From the NCBI GenBank assembly GCA_021298575.1, contig JAJTFM010000012.1, positions 1 through 64,000 on the forward strand: a stretch of DNA of 64,000 nt, in the 5' to 3' direction. The notes beneath the pieces are model-generated. The model saw only the letters and a list, made by a program, of their open reading frames with translations, was not told the origin of the DNA and made no database searches. Numbering within the stretch: the first letter of the stretch is position 1; each line of letters begins with the position of its first letter. Source of the stretch: Saprospiraceae bacterium. Lineage in GTDB: Bacteria; Bacteroidota; Bacteroidia; Chitinophagales; Saprospiraceae. This document shows positions 29,165-38,431 of this stretch, piece after piece. The position numbers and the translations under genes are program-made.

Positions 29165-29902
29165 TTAATCAATCAGTATGACCTTTCTGAGCAGACGCAG
29201 TCCTACTGTAAGCTCGACCGTTGTATTGCGTACACGCTGTTCTGGTACTGCATAAGAGAACCCTGGATTGCAGTAGTCAATCACATTTGGGATTGGTCCC
29301 TGGCGGTACTGATTGGTAACGTCGGGATTAATTGAAAGTTGTATCTGCGCTCCTACAAGTTCGGCAAACTGGAATTCGAGGCCGCCGCCTACAGAAAAGC
29401 CGGCCATCCATCGTTGTACACCACCCATAAGGGGGTACAATGCCCGGTTACAGGAGTTCTGGCTGTTCAGTTCGTCAATATTGGTGCTGTAAGTATAGTC
29501 GCCCCTCAAACCGACGAAATAGAAATACCTGGTGTTGGCCAGCGGACCTATGTTGCCCCGTTGTTTGGCGCCCATCATGAACGATATATTATTGAACTTG
29601 AAGCGTTCGGAGTACACTCCGCCGGGGAGGCCGCTGATGAAGCTGACCGTTCGGAACCGCATGGCACTTCCTCTTGTGTGATAGCCGATCTGCATCAGGA
29701 AAGAAGAGCGGTCGTCTTCATTGTTGATAGATTCCATGCCCAGTGTGGCGTGGTATTGGAAAAGCGGTTCGCGGTTATAGGCGTTATCCCATTTCTGTAA
29801 TCCTGCAGATGGGCCAAAGCCTATGACATAAGCTGTTGACTGTGCTTTTATCTGTCCGACAAGGAAGATGCACCAAAAACCGAGAATATAAAAACGAGTC
29901 AT
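29165..29902 (-). CDS. Outer membrane beta-barrel protein
   Basis: Signal peptide MTRFYILGFWCIFLVGQIKAQ and repeated amphipathic strands. Confidence 0.65.
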   Translation of the reverse strand: MTRFYILGFWCIFLVGQIKAQSTAYVIGFGPSAGLQKWDNAYNREPLFQYHATLGMESINNEDDRSSFLMQIGYHTRGSAMRFRTVSFISGLPGGVYSERFKFNNISFMMGAKQRGNIGPLANTRYFYFVGLRGDYTYSTNIDELNSQNSCNRALYPLMGGVQRWMAGFSVGGGLEFQFAELVGAQIQLSINPDVTNQYRQGPIPNVIDYCNPGFSYAVPEQRVRNTTVELTVGLRLLRKVILID

Positions 29903-30015
29903 GTGTGCGTTTTTGTGGCGAAAATAACCAACTATTCAGAATAGCGGACGGAAATCGGAAACACTCCCCGGTTCTTCCTTATTTTTGTGCTTCAAATCCG
30001 AAAAAATCGTACATT

Positions 30016-31737
30016 ATGAATATGACGCAGACTACTCTTCCTACGCCTTTCGAGGCTTTTGAATACCGGCGGCCCGATCTGGTTTCCTTTGCATCCGATT
30101 TCAACACTACCCTGTCCGCATTCAGCAATGCTTCCTCCCCCGAGCAGCAAAAGGAGTATCTGAATGAACTGAACCAGCTTCGGGAATATTTTTCCACCAT
30201 GTACAATATCTGTATGATCCGGCATACCGCGAATACAGCAGATCCTTTTTATGAGGCAGAAAACCAGTATTTTGATGAGTCTTTGCCTGAATTTGAAGCG
30301 TTGAGTACCCGGTTTTACGAGGCACTGCTTCAATCCCCATTCCGGTCGGTGCTGGAGGCAGCTTTTGGTCCGCAACTCTTCACACTCGCCGGGCTCGCCA
30401 TCAAGACATTCAAGCCTTCGGCGCTTGAAAACCTGCAGGAGGAAAATGCGCTGAGTACCGAATACACGAAAATAAAGGCTCAGGCCAAAATTGAATTCAG
30501 GGGAACCACTTATAACCTGAGCAGTATTGGTCCGGTCGAATTGTCTGAAGACAGGGAAATGCGGCGTGGTGCTGCCGATGCAAAATGGTCTTTCTACGCC
30601 GAAAGTTCCGGAGCCATCGAGGATATTTTTGACAAAATGGTGAAACTGCGTCACGAGATAGCACACAAACTTGGGTTCAGCAATTTTGTGGAGGTTGGAT
30701 ATGCGCGCATGAGGCGTTCCGATTATAACCCGGAGATGGTAGCCAATTTCCGCAAACAGGTGCGTGAGACTATTGTGCCGCTGGCATCGTCGCTTTACGA
30801 GCGGCAAAGGAAACGCCTCGGAATTGACACGCTGCGTTACTATGACGAAGACTACAAGTATCCTTCCGGCAACCCGCGGCCGACAGGAACACCGGAGGAA
30901 ATTGTCGGAAATGCCTCTGTGATGTACCGCGAACTGAGCCCCGAGACAGATCGTTTTTTCCAGCAGATGCTCCAGACGCACCTGATGGATCTTGTGAACC
31001 GCGACAACAAGGCCACTGGCGGCTATTGTACGTATATTCCCGGATATAAATCGCCCTATATCTTTTCCAATTTCAATGGTACCAGCGCGGATATTGATGT
31101 GCTGACACACGAAGCGGGACATGCCTTTCAGGTTTGGAGCAGCACCCATTTCCCTGTTGAGGAGTATTACTGGCCCACCAGCGACGCAGCAGAAATACAT
31201 TCCATGAGCATGGAATTTTTTACCTGGCCCTGGATGCATCTGTTCTTTGGCGACCAGAAGGAAAAATATCAGTTCATGCACCTGGCTGCTGCTCTGCAGT
31301 TCATTCCCTATGGTGTAGCTGTGGATGAATTCCAGCATATTGTGTACGAAAATCCGGAAATGACTCCCGGGGAGCGCAACGCCGCCTGGCGGCAACTGGA
31401 GAAAACATATCTCCCCCACAGAAATTATGAGGGTAACGATCACCTGCTCGCTGGTAAATTCTGGCAGCGGCAGAGTCATATTTTTAATTCACCTTTTTAT
31501 TATATTGATTATACCCTCGCACAGATTTGTGCGTTCCAGTTCTGGAAAAAAGACCGAGAAGATCATCAGTCGGCCTGGGCAGACTACCTGCGGCTCTGTC
31601 AGGCTGGTGGAAGCAAACCATTTCTTGAGCTGGTCAGGCTTGCAAATCTGCGTTCGCCGTTTGAAGACGGGTGCGTGGAAAGCGTGGTTGGCGGGATAAA
31701 ACAATTCCTTGAATCCGTTGATGATTCCAAATTCTGA
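30016..31737 (+). CDS. M3 family oligoendopeptidase
   Basis: VLTHEAGHAFQVWSS (HExxH) and downstream EIHSMSMEF; ATG at 30016. Confidence 0.92.
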   Translation: MNMTQTTLPTPFEAFEYRRPDLVSFASDFNTTLSAFSNASSPEQQKEYLNELNQLREYFSTMYNICMIRHTANTADPFYEAENQYFDESLPEFEALSTRFYEALLQSPFRSVLEAAFGPQLFTLAGLAIKTFKPSALENLQEENALSTEYTKIKAQAKIEFRGTTYNLSSIGPVELSEDREMRRGAADAKWSFYAESSGAIEDIFDKMVKLRHEIAHKLGFSNFVEVGYARMRRSDYNPEMVANFRKQVRETIVPLASSLYERQRKRLGIDTLRYYDEDYKYPSGNPRPTGTPEEIVGNASVMYRELSPETDRFFQQMLQTHLMDLVNRDNKATGGYCTYIPGYKSPYIFSNFNGTSADIDVLTHEAGHAFQVWSSTHFPVEEYYWPTSDAAEIHSMSMEFFTWPWMHLFFGDQKEKYQFMHLAAALQFIPYGVAVDEFQHIVYENPEMTPGERNAAWRQLEKTYLPHRNYEGNDHLLAGKFWQRQSHIFNSPFYYIDYTLAQICAFQFWKKDREDHQSAWADYLRLCQAGGSKPFLELVRLANLRSPFEDGCVESVVGGIKQFLESVDDSKF

Positions 31738-31739
31738 TA

Positions 31740-32405
31740 ATGCAAATGAACAAATCGCTTCTGGTACTCTTGTGTGCACTGGCTATAACGGCTACTGCTT
31801 TTACTGGTTACGAACAGCCCACCATTAAATTCGGATTGCTCAAGTACAGTGGCGGTGGCGACTGGTACAACGACGTCAATTCACTGAAAAATTTGGCCAA
31901 GTTCTGTAATGATAACCTCCGAACCAATTTCGATCCGGAATTTGGCACGGTGGAGCCCGGCAGTGCCGAGTTGTTCAACTACCCGATTGTTTACGCCACC
32001 GGACATGGAAATATGCTTTTAAGCGACCTTGAGGCGCGCAATATGCGTGCCTATCTGGAGGGTGGCGGGTTTCTGATTCTGAACGATGACTTCGGGCTGG
32101 ATCCTTTTGTGAGGCCAACCATGAAAAAGGTGTTTCCTGAACTTGATTTTGTTGAGTTACCCTTTTCACATCCGATTTACAATCAGAAATACAAGTTTCC
32201 TAACGGGCTCCCCAAGATACACGAACACGACGGGAAAGCACCTCAGGGTTTTGGCCTTGTTTATCAGGGCCGGCTCGTATGCTATTACAACTTTGAAACC
32301 GATCTCGGCGATGGCTGGGATGATGTACACGGCGATTCGCAGGAAATCCGGAACAAGGCGTTGCAGATGGGAGCCAATATTGTTCAGTATGTCTTTGGTC
32401 AGTAG
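31740..32405 (+). CDS. DUF4159 domain-containing secreted protein
   Basis: Signal peptide; PTIKFGLLKYSGGGDWYNDVNSLKNLAKFCNDNLRTNFDPEFGTVEPGS ... LLSDLEARNMRAYLEGGGFLILNDDFG. Confidence 0.85.
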   Translation: MQMNKSLLVLLCALAITATAFTGYEQPTIKFGLLKYSGGGDWYNDVNSLKNLAKFCNDNLRTNFDPEFGTVEPGSAELFNYPIVYATGHGNMLLSDLEARNMRAYLEGGGFLILNDDFGLDPFVRPTMKKVFPELDFVELPFSHPIYNQKYKFPNGLPKIHEHDGKAPQGFGLVYQGRLVCYYNFETDLGDGWDDVHGDSQEIRNKALQMGANIVQYVFGQ

Positions 32406-33067
32406 GACGCAATAACGCTCTCTCCGGCACGGACGTACGCTCCGGGTGTACAGACGGGATGGTAGCCCAGCTCATCTGAGATAAATATATCTGTTTGTGA
32501 ACCGAACCGGATCATGCCGAATGATGTTCCGCGGTTTACCTCGTCACCCGGTGACAGCCGGTTCACAATCTGACTAACCCACACATCGGCAATCTGGGTG
32601 ACGGCATACCATCCCCTACCGGTATGAATGACGGTCGTCTTTCTTTCGTTGGTCAACAGGTATGTACAGTCTGTTTCGGGAGTTTTTTTTGCGGTCAGGA
32701 GATTAAAAATCATCCGTGCCATGGTCTGGTTTCTCCCTGGTTGGAAGCTGGATACAGTGCCGACCTCTCCGGAAAGGGGAATCCGGTTGTAGTGTACGGA
32801 GAACGGCGTCATGAAAATACCGATGATAAATCCTGATGTATTAGTCAGATTACCAGGCACCGTCAGTTCGGAAAGTGTTATCTGCCGACCTTTTTTTATA
32901 GCGACGGGAACCCCACCTGCTTCCACACGGCGGACATAAACTACATATCCATCGGCTGGAGACAACATGGAATCACCTGCTGGCACATTTCTCGACGGAT
33001 TCCGGAAAAAAAACCAAAAGCGCCAGCCAACGAATATTAGAGTGGCGGAAAGCAGTAAAAGCAGCAT
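32399..33067 (-). CDS. psd: Phosphatidylserine decarboxylase (short, PSD-A type)
   Basis: FFRNPSRNVPAGDSMLSPADGYVV; FMTPFSVHYNRIPLSGEV; GMIRFGSQTDIFI (GS pyruvoyl site). Confidence 0.9.
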   Translation of the reverse strand: MLLLLLSATLIFVGWRFWFFFRNPSRNVPAGDSMLSPADGYVVYVRRVEAGGVPVAIKKGRQITLSELTVPGNLTNTSGFIIGIFMTPFSVHYNRIPLSGEVGTVSSFQPGRNQTMARMIFNLLTAKKTPETDCTYLLTNERKTTVIHTGRGWYAVTQIADVWVSQIVNRLSPGDEVNRGTSFGMIRFGSQTDIFISDELGYHPVCTPGAYVRAGESVIASY

Positions 33068-33070
33068 ACA

Positions 33071-35911
33071 CTACCCCAGTTTCTCCGCCAGATACTTTCC
33101 TGTGTGGCTTTCCTTGACAGATACCAGTCCTTCAGGTGTACCTTCGAATACCAGATTTCCACCGGCCTGGCCGCCCTCCGGGCCGAGATCAACCACCCAG
33201 TCGGCCGTTTTGATAACCTCGAGGTTGTGTTCTACCACCAGGACAGAGTGCCCTTTTTCCACCAGTGCGTTCATTGCGCGCAGCAGTTTGTTGATATCGT
33301 GGAAGTGGAGACCGGTTGTTGGCTCGTCGAAAATGAAGAAGATATGTCCGTTACTGTTTTCCCTGATCAGGAAAGACGCCAGCTTGACGCGTTGAGCTTC
33401 TCCCCCTGAGAGGGTGCTGGAGGATTGTCCCAACTGTACATATCCAAGCCCCACATCGAAGAGCGGTTTAATACGGTCAATGATTTCTTTGTGACCTTGA
33501 AAGAAATCCAGTGCGTCTTCGACACTCAGGCTGAGTACGTCAAAAATGTTTTTTCCCCGGAATTCCACTTCCAGAATTTCCGAACGGAAGCGACGGCCCT
33601 TGCAGGATTCACATTCGAGGTGAACATCGGCAAGAAACTGCATTTCCACCACCTGTTCACCCTCCCCTTTGCAGGCTTCACAGCGACCGCCTTCGACATT
33701 GAAACTGAAATGTTTGGGCTGATATCCGCGTATTTTAGACATTTGTTGAGAGGAAAACAACTCTCGGATGTAATCATAGGCCTTTACGTAAGTTACCGGA
33801 TTGGATCGGCTGCTTTTTCCGATTGGGCTCTGGTTGATAAATTCGACCTTGTTGATACGCTTCACATTGCCTTCCAGTCCGTCGAAGAGTCCGGGAGTTT
33901 TACCACCATTGTCGGGCAGGTGCTGAGACACAGCCGGGTAGAAGATATCGCGAACGAGCGTTGTTTTGCCCGAGCCTGACACACCGCTTACGACAGTGAG
34001 ACAGTGCAAAGGAATCCGGACATCAATATTTTTCAGGTTGTGTTGTCTGGCGCCCCTGATAGTCAGGAACTCGCGGGCGGGCCTGCGAGTTGCGGGCGTT
34101 TCAACAGACATTACACCTGTCATGTATTTTGTTGTCAGGCTTTCCGGCGCTGCCTTTTCGATATCGGAGTAAGGGCCAGCGAATACCACTCTTCCTCCGT
34201 GTATCCCTGCTTCCGGCCCCATATCCACCAGGAAGTCGGCATTTTTGATTACTTCTTCCTCGTGTTCTACTACTACCACCGTATTTCCCAGATCCCTCAA
34301 TTCCTTGAGGACGCTGACCAGTCGGCCGGTATCTCTCGGATGCAGACCTACGGAAGGCTCATCGAGGAGGTAGAGAGAAGAGGTCAGGTTACTTCCCAGC
34401 GTTCTGGTGAGGTGAATACGCTGGGTTTCTCCGCCGGAGAGCGTGCTTGACACCCTGTCGAGCGTGAGATAGCCCAGACCGAGGTCCACCATGAACCGGA
34501 GGCGGTTATTGATTTCGAGGAGCAGGCGATTGGCGATACGGCGATCGAACTCGGAGATGTGTTTATCGAGATTTCCGGAGAATTCGAGTACCTGATCAAT
34601 CGGGATACTGGTGAGGTCAGATATATTTTTGTTGTCAATTTTCACACAGAGTGCTTCCTGGCGCAGGCGGCCGCCCTCGCAGGTATGGCATGTTGTCCGG
34701 CCGCGGTATCGCGACAGCGTTACCCTGTTCTGGATCTTGTAGGTCTTGCTTTCCAGTTCATTGAAAAAGGACATGATACCTGGCACATCGTTTTTTCCGT
34801 TCCAGAGCAATTTCAGTTCCTCTTTCGACAGTGATTCGTATGGTGTATGTACCGGGAAATTAACAGTATGTGCGCGCTGGAGGAAGAAAGACAGCCATTC
34901 TCCATACTTTTCACCCTTCCAGCAGGCCACGGCGCCGTCGTACACAGATTTCGTTTTATCGGGTATAACCTTGTCGGGATCAATTCCGAGTACCCTTCCG
35001 TACCCTTCACACGTCGGGCATGCGCCATAGGGGTTGTTGTAATTGAAGAGTTGTGGCGTCGGTTCCGGGAAGACGATACCATCGAGTTCGAACCGGTTAT
35101 TAAATACAACAGGGGAAGGAGATTCACCACCATCGCTACTTAACAGTTGGATGGTACACTCTCCTTCACTCTCATAAAAGGTGGTATTGACAGAGTCTGC
35201 AAGGCGCATCCAGTCGCTTTCCTCAGACATAGGCAGAGAGAAGCGATCCATCAGAACGAAGGCATGCGTTTTGATATCCATGTCGGCGAGCGCCTGTTCG
35301 TCTTCCAGCAGATCTTCAATTCGCTGAATCTCTCCTTTCCACCAGAGGCGGGTATAACCTTTCTGGAGCAGGATGTTCATTTCCTGTGCAACAGGTCGTT
35401 CACGATTTTTCTTGTTAAGCGGCACGAGCACCATACCCCGGGAGCCATCGGGCAGGTTTTTGATATAGTCAATTACGTCCGAAACCTCGTGTTTTTTGAC
35501 AATATCGCCGGATACGGGAGAATAGAACTTGCCAATCCGGGCGAAGAGAAGCCTCAGAAACTCGTAAATTTCCGTCATACTACCCACCGTGGAGCGTGCG
35601 TTTCCGGTAGAAACCCGTTGTTCGATAGCTATAGCCGGGCAAATTCCGCGTATATAGTCCACGTCCGGTTTTTTCATACGTCCGAGGAACTGGCGTGCGT
35701 AGCTCGACAGACTTTCGACATATCTGCGCTGTCCTTCAGCATACAGGGTATCCATAGTGATACTGGACTTTCCCGAGCCGCTCACGCCGGTGACAACCAC
35801 CAGCTGGTTTTTCGGAATCTGCAAATCCACATTCTGCAGATTGTTGGTCCGGGCGCCCTTGATATTGATATGTCGGGGATCTACGAGATCCGTTTCGAGT
35901 GCTTCGGTCAT
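33071..35911 (-). CDS. uvrA: Excinuclease ABC subunit A
   Basis: 946 aa; VVVTGVSGSGKSSITMDTLYAEGQRRYVESLSSYARQFL; CPTCEGYG; two STLSGGE signatures; CEACKGEGEQVVEMQFLADVHLECESCKGRRF. Confidence 0.98.
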   Translation of the reverse strand: MTEALETDLVDPRHINIKGARTNNLQNVDLQIPKNQLVVVTGVSGSGKSSITMDTLYAEGQRRYVESLSSYARQFLGRMKKPDVDYIRGICPAIAIEQRVSTGNARSTVGSMTEIYEFLRLLFARIGKFYSPVSGDIVKKHEVSDVIDYIKNLPDGSRGMVLVPLNKKNRERPVAQEMNILLQKGYTRLWWKGEIQRIEDLLEDEQALADMDIKTHAFVLMDRFSLPMSEESDWMRLADSVNTTFYESEGECTIQLLSSDGGESPSPVVFNNRFELDGIVFPEPTPQLFNYNNPYGACPTCEGYGRVLGIDPDKVIPDKTKSVYDGAVACWKGEKYGEWLSFFLQRAHTVNFPVHTPYESLSKEELKLLWNGKNDVPGIMSFFNELESKTYKIQNRVTLSRYRGRTTCHTCEGGRLRQEALCVKIDNKNISDLTSIPIDQVLEFSGNLDKHISEFDRRIANRLLLEINNRLRFMVDLGLGYLTLDRVSSTLSGGETQRIHLTRTLGSNLTSSLYLLDEPSVGLHPRDTGRLVSVLKELRDLGNTVVVVEHEEEVIKNADFLVDMGPEAGIHGGRVVFAGPYSDIEKAAPESLTTKYMTGVMSVETPATRRPAREFLTIRGARQHNLKNIDVRIPLHCLTVVSGVSGSGKTTLVRDIFYPAVSQHLPDNGGKTPGLFDGLEGNVKRINKVEFINQSPIGKSSRSNPVTYVKAYDYIRELFSSQQMSKIRGYQPKHFSFNVEGGRCEACKGEGEQVVEMQFLADVHLECESCKGRRFRSEILEVEFRGKNIFDVLSLSVEDALDFFQGHKEIIDRIKPLFDVGLGYVQLGQSSSTLSGGEAQRVKLASFLIRENSNGHIFFIFDEPTTGLHFHDINKLLRAMNALVEKGHSVLVVEHNLEVIKTADWVVDLGPEGGQAGGNLVFEGTPEGLVSVKESHTGKYLAEKLG

Positions 35912-35968
35912 TATATGCCGTAATCTTTCAGTTCAATGTGAGCAGAGGCCTTTTGAGGCGCGAAGGTA

Positions 35969-36091
35969 CTAAGAACAGGCCTTGAAAGCGCCCATAAATA
36001 CAGCAATCCACACCAGTCCTTTGACGAGGAAGAACATAAATCCCGCTACTCCGAAACGACCGAGCCAGGTCTTCCATTCCTTTTGTTCCAT
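35969..36091 (-). CDS. 40-aa small membrane protein (not in ORF track)
   Basis: Manual translation of minus strand from ATG 36091 to TAG 35969: MEQKEWKTWLGRFGVAGFMFFLVKGLVWIAVFMGAFKACS*. Charged N-terminus plus one TM; sits 57 nt upstream of uvrA. Confidence 0.6.
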   Translation of the reverse strand: MEQKEWKTWLGRFGVAGFMFFLVKGLVWIAVFMGAFKACS

Positions 36092-36189
36092 ATTCAGAGA
36101 TGTTTTATTCCCGTTCGGTATCTTAAATTTGTTTGAGTTGGTGAAAGACCTGCATCTTGGCGGTCACTTTTAATGAAAGAAAAAAAAAC

Positions 36190-36894
36190 ATGAAACGCTT
36201 TTTTCTGCTGTCAGGTTTATTCGCAAGCCTATTTACTGCAACTCTTTTTTCCTGCAAGCACGACCCGTTTATTCCGGTTGATCCGGATACTCCATCAGGG
36301 GGTACCTGCGATCCCGATACCGTATATTTTCAAAATCAGGTACTTCCCCTACTGATTTCCAGTTGCACAGAATCTGGATGCCACAATGCACAGGATCGGG
36401 CTGAAGGTGTGGTGGTTGATTCTTACGAAAGTCTTATGACTACGGTGGAAGATGTAACGCGGACAAACTGGAGCAAAAACGACCTGATAGAATCACTTAC
36501 TACCAGCGAGTCGGATGAGCGGATGCCTCTGAACAAGCCCGCATTTACCACGGCACAGATTGATTTGCTGAAGAAATGGATCAGTCAGGGAGCTCAGAAC
36601 AATTCCTGCGACGAGGCTGCCGGAGTATGTGACACAATCAACGGGTCTGGTTACAACATCTTTGTGAAACCGCTTGTTCAAGTCAAGTGTCAGGGTTGCC
36701 ACAGCGGTTCCAATCCGCAGGGTGGTGTTAAACTGACCACCTACTCAGAAATCCGGACTTACGCGCTGAACGGTTCATTATACAGTTCAGTGACCAGGGC
36801 AAGTAACTGGATGCCACTGGGCGGATCCAGGCTGGACGATTGTTCGCTGGCCAAACTCAGGGGGTGGGTGGCCGCCGGAGCACCTGAAAACTGA
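36190..36894 (+). CDS. Secreted protein with two cytochrome c-like domains
   Basis: Lipoprotein-like signal peptide ending LFSC; LISSCTESGCHNAQ (CX4CH) and QVKCQGCHSGSN (CXXCH), each followed by a MP-LxxWxxxGA tail. Confidence 0.8.
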   Translation: MKRFFLLSGLFASLFTATLFSCKHDPFIPVDPDTPSGGTCDPDTVYFQNQVLPLLISSCTESGCHNAQDRAEGVVVDSYESLMTTVEDVTRTNWSKNDLIESLTTSESDERMPLNKPAFTTAQIDLLKKWISQGAQNNSCDEAAGVCDTINGSGYNIFVKPLVQVKCQGCHSGSNPQGGVKLTTYSEIRTYALNGSLYSSVTRASNWMPLGGSRLDDCSLAKLRGWVAAGAPEN

Positions 36895-36954
36895 TCTTTA
36901 TCGCCTGAATCAGGTTTGTCAGCTATTTTTGAAAACAACAAAATTGTCAATACC

Positions 36955-37314
36955 ATGAAATTCATCCTTCCGACGGCCATGTTGATGGCATTGTTTGTTT
37001 CTTTTTCCCAAACCTCCTGCTACTATGACAACGAGGTTGACCAGTATGGAGTGACAGCGTGTGATACAACAGCCGTCAGTTATGCCAACGATATTGCCCC
37101 CATTATTCAACAGAACTGTGTGGCCTGCCACCAGCCGGGTGGATCACAGGAGTCGTCGGCAATGGACACCTACGATAACCTGGTCAACTTTGCCGTGTCG
37201 GCCGTTGATCGTACGAACGGTCGCGGAAACCTGATGCCACCATCCGGCAGGATGACCTCCTGTAATATTGCCCTGCTCGAGGCATGGGTAAATGCAGGTA
37301 TGCCAAATAATTAA
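36955..37314 (+). CDS. Cytochrome c-like protein, single heme
   Basis: IAPIIQQNCVACHQPGG ... LMPPSGRMTSCNIALLEAWVNAGMPNN. Confidence 0.8.
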   Translation: MKFILPTAMLMALFVSFSQTSCYYDNEVDQYGVTACDTTAVSYANDIAPIIQQNCVACHQPGGSQESSAMDTYDNLVNFAVSAVDRTNGRGNLMPPSGRMTSCNIALLEAWVNAGMPNN

Positions 37315-37405
37315 GAGTGTATCGAGGATTCTCTCACCGAGTCAAAAAAGGCGTATTTCTTGCTGCCGGTGGAAAATCCTGGACACGTCATAAAACTGAT
37401 TTGCC

Positions 37406-37819
37406 ATGAAAAAAATTCTAATTGCCCTGCTGGTGGTTGTAGCTGCAGCTGCCGGAGTCGGTTATTACCTGTGGAACAAGCCACACGTAGATCTGACGAA
37501 TGCAAAATCGGACATTGCTGTAGATGCCAAAACCCTTTTGGAGGAGTATCAGCTGAACGAGGCCGCCTCCAACGAAAAGTATTTCGACAAGGTCATCGCT
37601 GTAAAAGGGACTGTGATGGAGGTAATGAACGACGAAGGAACCGTGAAGGTAAGCCTTGAAACAGGCGATCCAAGCGGATTCGTGGTGCGTTGCGAACTCT
37701 CCGCCACAGCACCGCATGCACGTACGGAGTTCACTGTTGGAGAACAAGTCCAATTCAAGGGAACCTGTAGCGGACTGAACTTCGACGTTCAACTTGACAA
37801 CTGCGTGGAAGTCCGTTAA
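37406..37819 (+). CDS. Membrane-anchored OB-fold (tRNA_anti-like) protein
   Basis: One N-terminal TM; SNEKYFDKVIAVKGTVMEVMNDEGTVKVSLETGDPSGFVVRCELS ... GEQVQFKGTCSGLNFDVQLDNCVEV. Confidence 0.7.
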   Translation: MKKILIALLVVVAAAAGVGYYLWNKPHVDLTNAKSDIAVDAKTLLEEYQLNEAASNEKYFDKVIAVKGTVMEVMNDEGTVKVSLETGDPSGFVVRCELSATAPHARTEFTVGEQVQFKGTCSGLNFDVQLDNCVEVR

Positions 37820-37845
37820 TTCTTCTTTTAAAAAATCAATCCGAC

Positions 37846-38400
37846 ATGAAAAAAATAGTTTTTCTGTTCGTGGCGCTTACTGCTGCCACCACCATTTCTG
37901 CCCAGAACTACTTCACCCGCGATGGCAAGGTAAAGCTTGATGCTACCAGCTCCACTTCGCCCGAAAAAATCGAGGCGCTCACCAAAACAGCATCCTGCGT
38001 GCTTGACGCATCAGCCGGCAAAATTCAGTGGGCTGTGCTGCTGAAAAGCTTCAAATTCGAGCAGGCACTGATGGAGGAGCACTTCAATGAAAATTATGTT
38101 GAGTCCAACAAATTCCCCAAAGCAACCTTTTCCGGTCAGATTACCAACCTGAGCGAGGTGAATCTGGCAAAAGATGGCACCTACAATGCAGTGGTAACCG
38201 GAAAAATGACGCTTCACGGAGTGACAAAAGACATCACAACCAATGGAGCCCTCAATGTAAGCGGAGGAAAAATCCGGGTGAATGCCGGATTTTCACTCAT
38301 GTTGCCGGACTACGGGATCACTATTCCTTCGCTTGTTAGTGACAAAGTGACCAAGGATGCCCGTATTCTGATTGATGCCACCCTTGAACCGATGAAATAA
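37846..38400 (+). CDS. YceI family protein
   Basis: Signal peptide; GKIQWAVLLKSFKFEQALMEEHFNENYVESNKFPKATFSGQI ... GVTKDITTNGALNVSGGKIRVNAGFSLMLPDYGI. Confidence 0.87.
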   Translation: MKKIVFLFVALTAATTISAQNYFTRDGKVKLDATSSTSPEKIEALTKTASCVLDASAGKIQWAVLLKSFKFEQALMEEHFNENYVESNKFPKATFSGQITNLSEVNLAKDGTYNAVVTGKMTLHGVTKDITTNGALNVSGGKIRVNAGFSLMLPDYGITIPSLVSDKVTKDARILIDATLEPMK

Positions 38401-38431
38401 CGGAAATTCCGAACATTGAAATGTCAATTTT

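Noticed and set aside
29992-31479. 495-aa minus-strand ORF antisense to the M3 peptidase
   Set aside because: Fully overlaps a well-conserved peptidase gene; low-complexity, His/Cys-rich translation with no recognisable motif; typical codon-shadow ORF.
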